Below, one piece after another: positions 1-6,258 of a stretch of 20,351 nucleotides of DNA (the stretch's first letter is position 1; each line of letters starts with the position of its first letter). Made by a program: the position numbers and the translations under genes. Source of the DNA: Bifidobacterium sp. Its GTDB lineage: Bacteria; Actinomycetota; Actinomycetes; Actinomycetales; Bifidobacteriaceae. The notes under the pieces are model-generated. The model saw only the letters and a list, made by a program, of their open reading frames with translations, was not told the origin of the DNA and ran no database searches. The stretch lies in assembly GCA_022739095.1 (NCBI GenBank), contig JAIJEI010000014.1, forward strand, positions 1 through 20,351. The letters are read 5' to 3'.

Positions 1-1
1 C

Positions 2-106
2 CACTGGGACATGCTGCTGGAACGCCGTAGCGAAGAGGAACTGGCCACCCTGCTCGAAAAGCGCCTGCAAATGCACCGTGACGGTTGGATTCCCGACTAC
101 GAGTAA
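2..106 (+). CDS. 3' end of an unrecognised protein gene (partial)
   Basis: An open frame enters from the left edge and ends at TAA (104-106). The 34 visible residues are charged and Glu/Leu/Arg-rich, then end in a Trp-Ile-Pro-Asp-Tyr-Glu tail, which suggests a C-terminal helix and a short tail. I do not recognise the family. A hairpin that could end its transcript follows 28 bases after the stop, so it is probably transcribed separately from the HAD gene downstream. Confidence 0.6.
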   Translation, partial: HWDMLLERRSEEELATLLEKRLQMHRDGWIPDYE

Positions 107-134
107 TCTCCTACTGAACAACACGTGAACTTGA

Positions 135-157
135 TGCCCAGTCATCCCGACTGGGCA
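135..157 (+). terminator. Hairpin, probable transcription terminator
   Basis: A perfect 9-bp stem (TGCCCAGTC, 135-143, with GACTGGGCA, 149-157) encloses a 5-base loop. It lies between the stop of the first gene and the start of the HAD gene. The trailing sequence is AT-rich but is not a clean T-run, so efficiency as an intrinsic terminator is uncertain. Confidence 0.6.
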
Positions 158-237
158 TAATCATTGTTGGAACAAGTCGCATATCGTTTGACGACCATTC
201 AAAGCAGTCGACATGAACAAGGGAGAGTGGAATCTCA

Positions 238-957
238 ATGGCACAGCATCCGATGAAAGTGGTCCTGTTGGATCTCGACGGCACGCTTACCAAGTCCGAC
301 GGCGGCATTATCGGCTCCGTCATCAAGACCTTCGAAGATATTGGCCGACCGGTTCCGGACGCAGCCGAACTGCGACGCTTCATTGGACCAGCGATTATCG
401 AATCTCTGCGTCGTAATCATGTGCCTGCGGAAGATTTGGACCGGGCCGTGGATATCTACCGCAGCTACTACGGAGACCGTGCCGTGTTCGACGATCCGAA
501 CGAGCCCGGCAACAAGGTGCCCGGACGACTGGTGAACGTCGTATTCCCAGGCATCCGTGAACAGCTGCTCAAACTTCATGCCGACGGTTACTACCTGGCA
601 CTGGCCAGCTGCAAGCCCGAATACCAGTGCATGCCTATCTGCGACCATTTCCACCTGACCGAACTGTTGGACGGCATCTATGGTGCTTCCAAAGACAATT
701 CCCGTTTGGACAAAGATCAGGTGATTCGGTACTGCTTCGACAAAATCGGTTTTGATGCCGCAGCGGGGGACAAGGCCGTGATGATCGGCGACCGCTACAC
801 CGACATCGACGGCGCCCACGCCTGCAATCTGGACGCCATCGGCTGCCGCTGGGGCTACGCTCCGGCTGGTGAGATGGAAGAACACGGTGCCTACGAGATC
901 ATTGAGCAACCTGAGCAGCTCGAAGACGCCGTGAACCGATACTTCGAGATGCACTGA
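238..957 (+). CDS. HAD-superfamily hydrolase, phosphoglycolate-phosphatase-like
   Basis: This 239-residue protein belongs to the haloacid dehalogenase superfamily, Mg-dependent phosphatases acting on small phosphorylated metabolites. Motif I DLDGT is at residues 12-16, with nucleophile Asp12 and acid/base Asp14. Ser124 fits motif II, Lys152 or Lys159 fits motif III, and GDRYTDID at 184-191 is motif IV with Asp185 and Asp189 as metal ligands. Residues 18-110 form the helical C1-type cap expected of the Gph/PGMB group, with an unusual Pro/Asn/Gly-rich stretch near 86-100. The ATG follows an AAGGGAG ribosome site by about 11 bases. The real substrate cannot be told from sequence; phosphoglycolate, a sugar phosphate or a nucleotide are all possible. 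It appears monocistronic, bounded by hairpins on both sides, and is the last backbone gene before the mobile region. Confidence 0.85.
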   Translation: MAQHPMKVVLLDLDGTLTKSDGGIIGSVIKTFEDIGRPVPDAAELRRFIGPAIIESLRRNHVPAEDLDRAVDIYRSYYGDRAVFDDPNEPGNKVPGRLVNVVFPGIREQLLKLHADGYYLALASCKPEYQCMPICDHFHLTELLDGIYGASKDNSRLDKDQVIRYCFDKIGFDAAAGDKAVMIGDRYTDIDGAHACNLDAIGCRWGYAPAGEMEEHGAYEIIEQPEQLEDAVNRYFEMH

Positions 958-995
958 CTAATTGCTCCCACCGACGGGAGCCGCCAATGACGCTG

Positions 996-1034
996 ACTGA
1001 GGGTGGTTACTACATGAGTAGAATCACCCTCAGT
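996..1034 (+). terminator. Long hairpin after the HAD gene
   Basis: A perfect 10-bp outer stem (ACTGAGGGTG, 996-1005, with CACCCTCAGT, 1025-1034) contains a smaller CTAC/GTAG stem (1010-1013 with 1018-1021). A second short hairpin, GCTCCC/GGGAGC (964-969 with 976-981), lies immediately after the HAD stop. Neither has a strong T-run, so the terminator role is inferred from position. They occupy the gap between the backbone and the IS, which otherwise holds no gene. Confidence 0.5.
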
Positions 1035-1068
1035 GGCGCTATATGAAGCAGCCCCTGCCGGTCGGTTT

Positions 1069-1090
1069 GAGTCTTCGCCAGTTTGTGTGG
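1069..1090 (+). repeat. Left terminal inverted repeat of the ISL3 element
   Basis: It is the partner of 2424-2445, with 16 of 22 matches. The outer part differs from the right end (GAGTCTTCGCC against GGCTCTTTGGG), and the family normally begins with GG, so this end looks degraded. Confidence 0.6.
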
Positions 1091-1205
1091 TGAGGGGTTG
1101 GGCTTCGGCGTCGTTGCCGGTCCTGTGTGCGGGTATGGAAGGGGCGTTCTCCTGTTAGGTTTGTTTCCGCCAAGAAATAGAACCAAAAAAAGCAGAGGAA
1201 CGCCT

Positions 1206-2396
1206 GTGCCCACCATATCAGCCGGCGCGCTCAAGCGCATGCTCAATCTGCCCGTCAACGTCGTGACCGGCGTGCCGCGCGTCGAGAAGGATCCGCGTGG
1301 AGGGGACGTCGTCATCGTCCCGGTGCGCCCGTACGCGAACGACATGGACCGGTGCGCCAGGCTCATGCTGGAGTACGCGCCGCCGCGCGTGACATGCGCC
1401 GATCACGGCGTGACGTCGCGATGGTGCCGTGGGCGAGACGCAAGAGCGCGTACACGTATGATTTCGAACGGCAGACGGCGTGGCCGGGCGTGCACGCGCC
1501 CGGAAGCGCCGTGAGCCGGCTGATGCGCATGGACTGGAAGAGCGTGGGACCGGTATGCAGACGGGTCGCCGACGACCTGCGAGCGGAGCAGGGTCCGGGC
1601 CTGTTCGACGAGCTGCGTTCCATCGGCGTGGACGAGACCGGCTACAGGAAGGGCCACACGTACATGACCGTGGTCGTCGACCACGACCGGGGACGCGTCA
1701 TCCGGATGCACGACGGGCGCGGGGAAGGTGTTCGGCCTGTTCTTCCAAACGTTCACGCCCGCACAGCGCGAATCCATCCGGGTGACCGCCGGCGACGGGG
1801 CGCGGTGGATCGACGAGTGCGCGTTCCGCTGGTGTCCCATGGCCGAACGCATCCTCGACGGCTTCCACATCGTCTCCCGGGCCACCGACGCGCTCGACAA
1901 GGTCCGAACCGCCGCATGTCGCGAGGCCCGGAAGACGGGCACGGCCGGGAAGGGCGCGAAGGACCCGGTCAAGGGAGCCCGCTGGGCGCTGCTGAAGAAC
2001 CCGGGGCGCCTGACCGCCGGCCGGAAGGCCCAATTGGAATGCGTGGCGAACACCAACGAGACCCTCTGGGAGGCGTACAAGCTCAAGGAACGCCTCAGGA
2101 TGATCCTCAGGCAGACCGCAGGCGAGGCCGCGCCCATGCTGCGCCAGTGGGCCGCGGACGCGTCCCTGTCGGGCATCGAGGAGTTCTCGAAGCTCGGCGA
2201 GAAGATCGACAGGCGACGCTTCGACATCCTGCGCACCATCCGGTCCGGACTATCCAACGCTCGACTGGAGGCCGTGAACAACAAGATCAAGACCACCATC
2301 AAGATGGGCCACGGCTACAGGAACCTCGACAACCTCATCGCCCTGGTCATGCTCAAATGTGGCGGCCTCAACCTCCAACTCCCCGGACGCCAATAA
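1206..2396 (+). pseudogene. ISL3-family transposase, two compensating frameshifts
   Basis: The DDE transposase reads from GTG 1206 (GAGGAA ribosome site at 1195-1200) to TAA 2394-2396, but in three segments. Frame one runs to about 1415, where a G seems missing after GTGACG. Frame two runs to the G4 run at 1721-1724, where a G seems extra. The original frame then resumes to the end. The joined protein has the family's order: first Asp in GVDETGY (codon 1631), second Asp in TAGDGA (codon 1794), the DGFHIVSRATDAL segment, and Glu in NARLEAVNNKIK (codon 2268), so the catalytic triad survives. Between the N-terminal segment and APPRVTCADHG, the CxxC zinc-finger region I expect in this family is largely absent, which suggests an additional in-frame deletion. 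Presumed inactive unless frameshifting restores it. Confidence 0.85.
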
Positions 2397-2423
2397 CAAG
2401 TAGGGACAGTCAATGATTCACAC

Positions 2424-2445
2424 CCACACAAACACCCAAAGAGCC
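2424..2445 (-). repeat. Right terminal inverted repeat of the ISL3 element
   Basis: Read on the - strand it begins GGCTCTTTGGG, the expected kind of ISL3 end. It starts 28 bases after the transposase stop. This end is the better preserved one and fixes the IS boundary at 2445. Confidence 0.65.
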
Positions 2446-2504
2446 AAAAAGTTCTGCTCATGATGGCCGACAGGCTCGTCGACTCCAAGGATGAGGGGGA
2501 ATGA
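2446..2504 (+). pseudogene. 3' remnant of a gene cut by the IS or a deletion
   Basis: An open frame runs out of the IS right end and stops at TGA 2502-2504. It overlaps the next start (ATGATGG at 2501) in the manner of the other genes of this series. The visible tail reads VLLMMADRLVDSKDEGE. The preceding part is missing, so this is probably the last codons of an element gene whose 5' portion was lost when the IS inserted or when flanking DNA was deleted. It is too short to assign. Confidence 0.4.
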
Positions 2505-2664
2505 TGGCCGATTACTCGTCGTGGCTGGAAACGGTGTCCGAGGCGGTGCGGCCGGCGAAAGGACGGCCATCATCCTCGCCGTGCTGTCCGTGTTCTGCTT
2601 CGCCGGCATGGTCTTCGCATTCGTGGGCGGCATCGCCTTCATAGGCCGTCCGAAGAATTCGTGA
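2501..2664 (+). pseudogene. Membrane-protein module A, 5' part, frameshifted
   Basis: The start ATG 2501 or 2504 gives MADYSSWLETVSEAVRPAK, which matches the beginning of the second copy at 2909 (MVDYSGWWEAANPAW). The hydrophobic segment that should follow (TAIILAVLSVFCFAGMVFAF) is in the -1 frame from about 2560 and stops at TGA 2662-2664. A continuous but less convincing reading starts at ATG 2491 in that second frame (57 residues). I see no slippery heptamer that would make the shift programmed. By comparison with copy B, this segment and the next gene probably derive from one ancestral gene. Confidence 0.5.
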
Positions 2665-2909
2665 AGGCCAACGTCCGGATCACGGCCGTGATGGCCCTGG
2701 GATGCGTCGCGTCCGTCATCGCGTTGCTGTTCGCGACGGCATCCGGACCCAATGGCGTGGAACCGTTCGCAACGCATACCGAGAACATGTACGGTATCGA
2801 ACATCTGCGCTGCGATGGAGCGGATTGCCCGGCATACGACCTGCCCGCGGACAACACCCCCGCAGGCTGGCTGAAGGACGGGGAACTATTGAAGGAGACG
2901 GAACGGTGA
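2661..2909 (+). CDS. Small single-pass membrane protein, module A 3' part
   Basis: The GTG at 2661 overlaps the preceding stop (GTGA) and opens an 82-residue frame. Residues 5-27 form one membrane helix. A polar region of about 55 residues follows, with two Cys (near 51 and 56) and a C-terminal DGELLK segment. It aligns with the second half of the copy at 2909-3336: PFATHTENMYGIEHLRC pairs with TFDEHTERVFDVEKIVC, and WLKDGELLK pairs with WMQDGRLVK. The family is unknown to me. The helix-then-polar-tail layout suggests a membrane anchor with the tail on one face. It may be translated by itself or be the back half of a split gene. Its stop overlaps the start of copy B. Confidence 0.55.
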   Translation: MKANVRITAVMALGCVASVIALLFATASGPNGVEPFATHTENMYGIEHLRCDGADCPAYDLPADNTPAGWLKDGELLKETER

Positions 2910-3336
2910 TGGTCGATTATTCGGGTTGGTGGGAGGCCGCGAATCCGGCATGGCTGTCGTATGCCGCCATGATCGAGGTTTGTTTCCTGGTGTTCATGGT
3001 CTGACGCTCTTGCCTTTGGCCATGTTTCCCAAGCTTTTGCGCAAAGCCGACATCATCAAGAGCATCGTGCTTACGTTCGCGGTGCTGACAACAGTGGTGT
3101 GCCTTGTAATGACGGCCGTATCCGTGGCGAGGGATGCGGAGACGTTCGACGAGCATACGGAACGCGTGTTCGATGTGGAGAAAATCGTCTGCGACGCCTA
3201 TGAGTTCCCATCGGATCACACTTCGGCAACCTGGATGCAGGACGGCAGACTCGTCAAAGGCATGATTCTCGTGGACGGGCATGAGGTCGGGTTGGCCGGC
3301 CCGGACGGGGAACTGTTGAAGCCGGTGAAATGGTGA
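2909..3336 (+). pseudogene. Two-helix membrane protein, module B, one frameshift
   Basis: The ATG at 2909 overlaps the previous stop (TGATG). The first frame gives 31 residues, ending VCFLVFMV, and stops at 3002-3004. In the -1 frame the sequence continues LTLLPLAMFPKLL, then a strong membrane helix (IVLTFAVLTTVVCLVMTAV) and a polar tail with Cys in KIVCDAYEFP, ending at TGA 3334-3336. The joined product, about 140 residues with two hydrophobic regions, parallels the two pieces of module A. Its tail extends about 20 residues further and contains a second DGELLK-like segment. Function is unknown. Whether the shift is decay, sequencing error or recoding cannot be settled here; I found no recognisable slippery site. 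Confidence 0.55.
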
Positions 3337-3620
3337 GCGGGTTCTGGATCGGCTATCTCGCCGGCCTCGCCACACTGCCTGCCGTCGCGGTGCTCGTGTT
3401 CCTTGGGCTCGTGGTGTCCGCACTGTTTCCGGCGTCGTACGGATGGGAGTGCTGTTGCTGCGGTGAGACCATCATCACGGAACGGGACAGCCATCCGGTG
3501 CCGGGTCTCACCGCATGGGCGAGATTCCAGGCGCACCGGCTGACCAAACGGCATCGCATCAACCACCGGGCATGGATGAAGGCCGGCAAACCGTACGCAG
3601 ACTGGAAGCCGGTGGCTTGA
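3330..3620 (+). CDS. Small membrane protein with a CCCC cluster
   Basis: The 96-residue frame starts at ATG 3330 (or GTG 3333), overlapping the stop of the gene before it. Residues 5-33 form one long membrane helix. Four consecutive Cys at 41-44 (ECCCCGE) follow directly, then a basic tail rich in Arg, His and Lys (residues 67-88). The Cys cluster next to the membrane could bind a metal or be modified, but no second metal-binding pair is visible. I do not recognise the family. It is the last + strand gene before the toxin-antitoxin pair, which lies tail-to-tail 14 bases away. Confidence 0.55.
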   Translation: MVSGFWIGYLAGLATLPAVAVLVFLGLVVSALFPASYGWECCCCGETIITERDSHPVPGLTAWARFQAHRLTKRHRINHRAWMKAGKPYADWKPVA

Positions 3621-3634
3621 TGGGACGTTTCGGT

Positions 3635-3943
3635 TCAGACCAGTTGCAGGGTGCGGCCGTCAGGCATGACCGCATTGACCTGCAGCTTGCCTCCAATCGC
3701 GTCGAGGTATCTGCGCAGAGTGCGGATTTCGGTTTTGTCGACGTCGCCGGATTCGAGGCTGCTGACCCGCTTCTGGCTGACGCCCATGCGTTCGGCGAGC
3801 TGCTTCTGGGTCACGTCCTGCCGCCTGCGGGCCTCCTTCAGCTCGTACAGGCGAACCTCTTCGAGAAGGCGGTTCTTCGCCGCATCGATTTCCTCGCGGC
3901 TGATTCCGCTGTCGGCCGCGAACTGTTCCGGAGTGTAGCTCAT
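3635..3943 (-). CDS. XRE-family antitoxin (HigA-like)
   Basis: This 102-residue protein has a helix-turn-helix of the Cro/C1 (XRE) type in its second half (VTQKQLAERMGVSQKRVSSLE). An acidic N-terminal helical region precedes it and a short C-terminal strand follows. XRE proteins encoded directly after a RelE/HigB-like toxin neutralise the toxin and repress the shared promoter. An in-frame ATG at 3958 overlaps the toxin stop (ATGA). I prefer the ATG at 3943 because AAAGGA sits 6 bases before it and is itself part of the longer reading. The longer form would have 107 residues. The gene is intact, unlike several of its + strand neighbours. Confidence 0.8.
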   Translation of the reverse strand: MSYTPEQFAADSGISREEIDAAKNRLLEEVRLYELKEARRRQDVTQKQLAERMGVSQKRVSSLESGDVDKTEIRTLRRYLDAIGGKLQVNAVMPDGRTLQLV

Positions 3944-3954
3944 GTCGATTCCTT

Positions 3955-4302
3955 TCATTTGTTGTTCTGTTTAAGCCACGCCTCATACCGGTCTTCCGCC
4001 TCCGGTATGGCCGTTTTGTACCATTTCGACCATTTGTTTTGCTTATCTCCGCCGACGAGCATTATCGCCTGCCGGTTCGGGTCGAACACGAACAGTATTC
4101 GTATTTCGCTTTTGCCTGCGGAGCCGGGTCGGAGTTCCTTCATCGATTTGATTTTGGAGCCTTCGATTTTGCCTACCAGTGGTCGTCTGAGGTTGGGTCC
4201 TTGTTCTTTCAGGACTTCGACGGCGGCGAGGATCTGCAGTTTGGATTCTCGGTCGAGGCCGGTCAGCCAGTCTTTGATGGGTTCCATCTCTATCTTCCAC
4301 AT
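3955..4302 (-). CDS. RelE/HigB-superfamily toxin (phage Gp49-like)
   Basis: This 115-residue basic protein resembles the phage-derived Gp49-like/HigB toxins, which are generally ribosome-dependent mRNA endonucleases. Typical elements are an N-terminal helix pair, the KELRPG segment at 55-60, the RILFVFDP strand at 68-75, GGDKQNK at 84-90 and a C-terminal helical tail. The open frame runs further upstream to 4596, but the homologous part begins at ATG 4302, which also lies just downstream of a well-placed promoter. No ribosome site precedes it, so it may be a leaderless transcript. Toxin-first order and a stop overlapping the antitoxin region match higBA-type pairs. The pair faces against the surrounding series and may stabilise the element. 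Confidence 0.8.
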   Translation of the reverse strand: MWKIEMEPIKDWLTGLDRESKLQILAAVEVLKEQGPNLRRPLVGKIEGSKIKSMKELRPGSAGKSEIRILFVFDPNRQAIMLVGGDKQNKWSKWYKTAIPEAEDRYEAWLKQNNK

Positions 4303-4309
4303 AACCACA

Positions 4310-4338
4310 AATATACCGTATAAGGTATACAAAGTGAA
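4310..4338 (-). promoter_or_regulatory. Toxin-antitoxin promoter with embedded operator palindrome
   Basis: On the - strand, TTCACT (4338-4333) and TATATT (4315-4310) are separated by 17 bases and resemble -35 and -10 boxes. The expected start site falls at or next to the toxin ATG (4302). Most of an 18-bp near-perfect palindrome (4312-4329, TATACC ... GGTATA, one mismatch pair) fills the spacer and overlaps the -10. That is where the XRE antitoxin would bind for autorepression. The palindrome also lies just upstream of the divergent + strand gene at 4351, so it could influence both directions. Confidence 0.6.
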
Positions 4339-4350
4339 GCGAGGAAAGAT

Positions 4351-4921
4351 ATGCGGTTCAAGCCAAGGAACACGCTGCCGTCCGGTCTGGAGCAGTCCGA
4401 GTTCAGTAAACCGTATGATCCCCTTCTCATCCGCAAGGCGTTGGAGCCGGAACGTCTGACGGCCGGATGCGGCGCAGTGGTGTTTTCGGATGCCGGTTCG
4501 GCCGATTGCGGTACGCCGATGGAAGAGCGAGGAGGTTGATCGTCCGCTCGACGACGCGACCGATTCCACGTGCGACCTGTACTCCCCGGTATGCAAGCTG
4601 CACGCCAGACGTGACGTGATACCGATGACGGAGATCCTGAAGGCGTTGCGAGGCCAGGTCGGCCATCATCGTGCGTCCGACGGCGATGATCTGGGATCCC
4701 GCCTGCACGAGGCGATGTTCGACTGGATGCTTGACGTGGGCGTCTGGACGCCCGGGGATGCGATCCCCGTTGAGGTGACAGGCTGGGAGGAGACGCCGGA
4801 CACGGTCAGGATACTCGCGCTTTCCGTCGACGGGATGTCATGCGAGGCCGTGTACAAGGGCCGGCTGGACGGTTTTCTTCGCGAACGCATATCAGGGATG
4901 GGAAAGAAGCCGGAATCATGA
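4351..4921 (+). pseudogene. Cys/His-signature protein, copy A, with C-terminal extension; one +1 frameshift
   Basis: The ATG at 4351 follows a GAGGAAAG ribosome site. The first frame (PYDPLLIRKALEPERL ... SDAG) aligns with the N-terminus of the copy at 4918 (PYDLNLITAQCDPLTL ... ELCG). After TT at 4497-4498 the match continues only in the next frame (RPIAVRRW, pairing with RPVVAIRRW), then YSPVCKLHARRDVIP, pairing with YGPVCKTHASRDMVP. Removing one T restores one reading frame of about 189 residues. The last 80 residues have no counterpart in the copy at 4918. They do contain TPGDAIPVEVTGWEE, which resembles YGPGSMPVRVVGWDD in the gene at 6635. Function is unknown. The conserved C-x2-H pattern suggests metal binding. 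Confidence 0.6.
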
Positions 4922-5202
4922 GCAAGATCAGTGAATCATTGCCGTATGATCTGAATCTTATCACCGCCCAATGCGACCCGTTGACCCTGCGGCTCGGCAC
5001 GGCCGGCGTATCCCGCAACGGGAACCATGAACTTTGCGGCAGGCCCGTGGTCGCTATCCGTCGTTGGATGCGCTCGGACGGCCCCGACTGCGAGGATATG
5101 CCCGAAACCGGATGGTACGGTCCCGTATGCAAAACCCACGCCAGCCGCGATATGGTGCCGCTGTCCGTCGTATTGGACGTGATGATGGGAGCCGGGCGAT
5201 GA
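4918..5202 (+). CDS. Cys/His-signature protein, copy B (intact)
   Basis: The ATG at 4918 overlaps the preceding stop (ATGA) and gives 94 residues. The open frame reaches further upstream, but this start matches the overlapping gene style and the alignment with copy A. The conserved features are CGRP at 40-43, RRW at 48-50 and PVCKTHASRD at 69-78. Cys40, Cys71 and His74 (and perhaps Cys58) could form a small zinc site. No DNA-binding or catalytic domain is recognisable. It is the shorter and unbroken member of a tandem pair and could be the copy that has kept its function. Its stop overlaps the start of the M41-like gene. Confidence 0.6.
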   Translation: MSKISESLPYDLNLITAQCDPLTLRLGTAGVSRNGNHELCGRPVVAIRRWMRSDGPDCEDMPETGWYGPVCKTHASRDMVPLSVVLDVMMGAGR

Positions 5203-5738
5203 TGAGCGCATACGACTGGTTCATCGTCCGATGCAAGGCGGTCGTCAACCATCCCAGGCCGCCCGAACCGCCGATGCGGCTGCGTCTGCATGAGGCGGGT
5301 CATGCGGTCGCCGGCCACCGGTTCGGATACATACAGCAGGGCATCGAACTATGCGAGGATGATACCGGCCAGACCAGCCAGCGGTACGCCACCGGTCCGG
5401 ACGATGATATGTCCGTCCGATTGCAGACGGAGATAATCATCTCCATGATCGGTTTCGCCGTGACCTTGGAATACCCGGAATACAAGACCGACGCGCTCCG
5501 AATCGGCGGCGACGTGCAAATGGAGCTGGTGAACGCCGCGATCATCCACCGGATAGACCTGGCGATGGGCTCCGCCGAGGAGATCATGGACTCATTGTGG
5601 GTCAGGGCGCGGCTCGTTGCGAGGAACAACAGGGCGGTGATCCAAACGGTCGCCGGCAGGCTCGACCGGTACGGCTCCTACACGGGCGAGGAAATCCAGC
5701 GGATTCTTGACGAAAGCGTAAAGGAGCTTGACCGGTGA
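5199..5738 (+). CDS. Short M41 (FtsH-like) peptidase-domain protein
   Basis: The 179-residue protein has a zinc-protease HExxH motif, HEAGH at residues 31-35, in a setting typical of peptidase family M41. GGDVQMEL at 103-110 could supply the third ligand (Asp105), as the downstream Asp does in FtsH. Residues 78-90 are hydrophobic, as in the M41 helical core. It lacks the AAA+ ATPase domain and membrane anchors of true FtsH, so it cannot unfold substrates alone. Stand-alone M41-like domains occur in phage and mobile-element genes, mostly uncharacterised. Starts at ATG 5199 or 5202 overlap the stop of the previous gene. Possible roles are cleaving a repressor or antitoxin, or binding without catalysis. 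Confidence 0.65.
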   Translation: MMSAYDWFIVRCKAVVNHPRPPEPPMRLRLHEAGHAVAGHRFGYIQQGIELCEDDTGQTSQRYATGPDDDMSVRLQTEIIISMIGFAVTLEYPEYKTDALRIGGDVQMELVNAAIIHRIDLAMGSAEEIMDSLWVRARLVARNNRAVIQTVAGRLDRYGSYTGEEIQRILDESVKELDR

Positions 5739-6085
5739 ACGCATTGGAATGGTCCGCCGACCTGACCGACTTCCGGTTGCCGTCCGCATGGGACGGGCGA
5801 CCCGTCGATTGGCATGGCTGGCATCCACCCATCGAAGCCCGCGCCCTGTTCCTCTGCCGGAACAACGGCTTACGACGCGATCCGCAACCGTGTTCCGGCT
5901 GCGGGCACCCGTTCCAACCATGGTGGAGCCAGGGGCTCACCCGCGACGGGCGCACGTCCATCACCATCGAACGCTGCGGATACTGCAACACGACCATCGC
6001 CCTCGAAACCGGGCCGGACAGGACAAGCGAATGGACGCTGGACGACAGCGACTACGGGCGGGAAGACAGTTTGAGCAATGGCTGA
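5735..6085 (+). CDS. Zinc-ribbon-like protein of unknown function
   Basis: The GTG at 5735 overlaps the previous stop (GTGA) and opens a 116-residue frame. Two CxxC pairs, CSGC at 53-56 and CGYC at 81-84, are 24 residues apart and are each followed by small or polar residues, which is the pattern of a zinc ribbon. A further Cys lies at 41. The N-terminal 40 residues are Trp-rich, and the tail is acidic (WTLDDSDYGRED). Zinc ribbons commonly contact nucleic acid or protein partners, but no specific family is recognisable. The transcript continues into a short region with only very small frames. Confidence 0.6.
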   Translation: MNALEWSADLTDFRLPSAWDGRPVDWHGWHPPIEARALFLCRNNGLRRDPQPCSGCGHPFQPWWSQGLTRDGRTSITIERCGYCNTTIALETGPDRTSEWTLDDSDYGREDSLSNG

Positions 6086-6141
6086 TTTCAGTGGAAAGAA
6101 TAATATCGATGACCGAACCCGATAACAAGTAATGTGAATCC

Positions 6142-6258
6142 ATGCGAAGCGAGTACCAATGTTGGACAGAACGCGACGAACGAATATCGCGCCGGGCCGC
6201 GGAACTGCGGCATGTTCGGTTGAACCGGACAGGAAAGCAGCAGGGAGAGGAATCATGA
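6142..6258 (+). CDS. Possible 38-residue basic protein
   Basis: The frame runs from ATG 6142 to TGA 6256-6258. The stop overlaps the start of the next gene (ATGA), the same joint used throughout this series. The product is strongly charged (Arg- and Glu-rich, with the core SRRAAELRHVRLNR) and could be a helix. Its ribosome site is weak. The overlap is the main argument that it is translated and couples to the next gene. Without homologues it could be chance. Confidence 0.35.
   Translation: MRSEYQCWTERDERISRRAAELRHVRLNRTGKQQGEES

Larger units (their letters stand above)
1069..2445 (+). mobile_element. ISL3-family insertion sequence (about 1.38 kb)
   Basis: One transposase gene of the ISL3 family lies between imperfect terminal inverted repeats. 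Read inward, the ends at 1069-1090 and 2424-2445 agree at 16 of 22 positions and share the core GTTTGTGTGG. ISL3 elements usually make an 8-bp target duplication. The 8 bases outside each end here (GTCGGTTT on the left, AAAAAGTT on the right) do not match. Either the left end is misplaced by a few bases, or later recombination has replaced one flank. The element separates the HAD gene from the truncated left edge of the accessory element. Its transposase is frameshifted, so autonomous movement is doubtful. Confidence 0.75.

Noticed and set aside
235..954. Long - strand open frame opposite the HAD gene
   Set aside because: It is the antisense shadow of a gene with full HAD motifs and a good ribosome site; its translation shows no family features.
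1052..1068. Possible 8-bp target duplication at the IS ends
   Set aside because: Flanking octamers GTCGGTTT and AAAAAGTT do not match, and shifting the ends by a few bases did not give a match.
1143..1204. GGCGTTC ... GAACGCC inverted repeat before the transposase
   Set aside because: It is only 7 bp with a long spacer, and could be a chance or minor leader hairpin; not enough for a separate feature.
2550..3004. Programmed -1 frameshifting in membrane modules A and B
   Set aside because: No X-XXY-YYZ slippery heptamer was seen in the overlap zones; decay or sequence error is simpler.
3333..3620. Reading the CCCC protein as a zinc ribbon
   Set aside because: The four Cys are consecutive and no second Cys or His pair follows at ribbon spacing.
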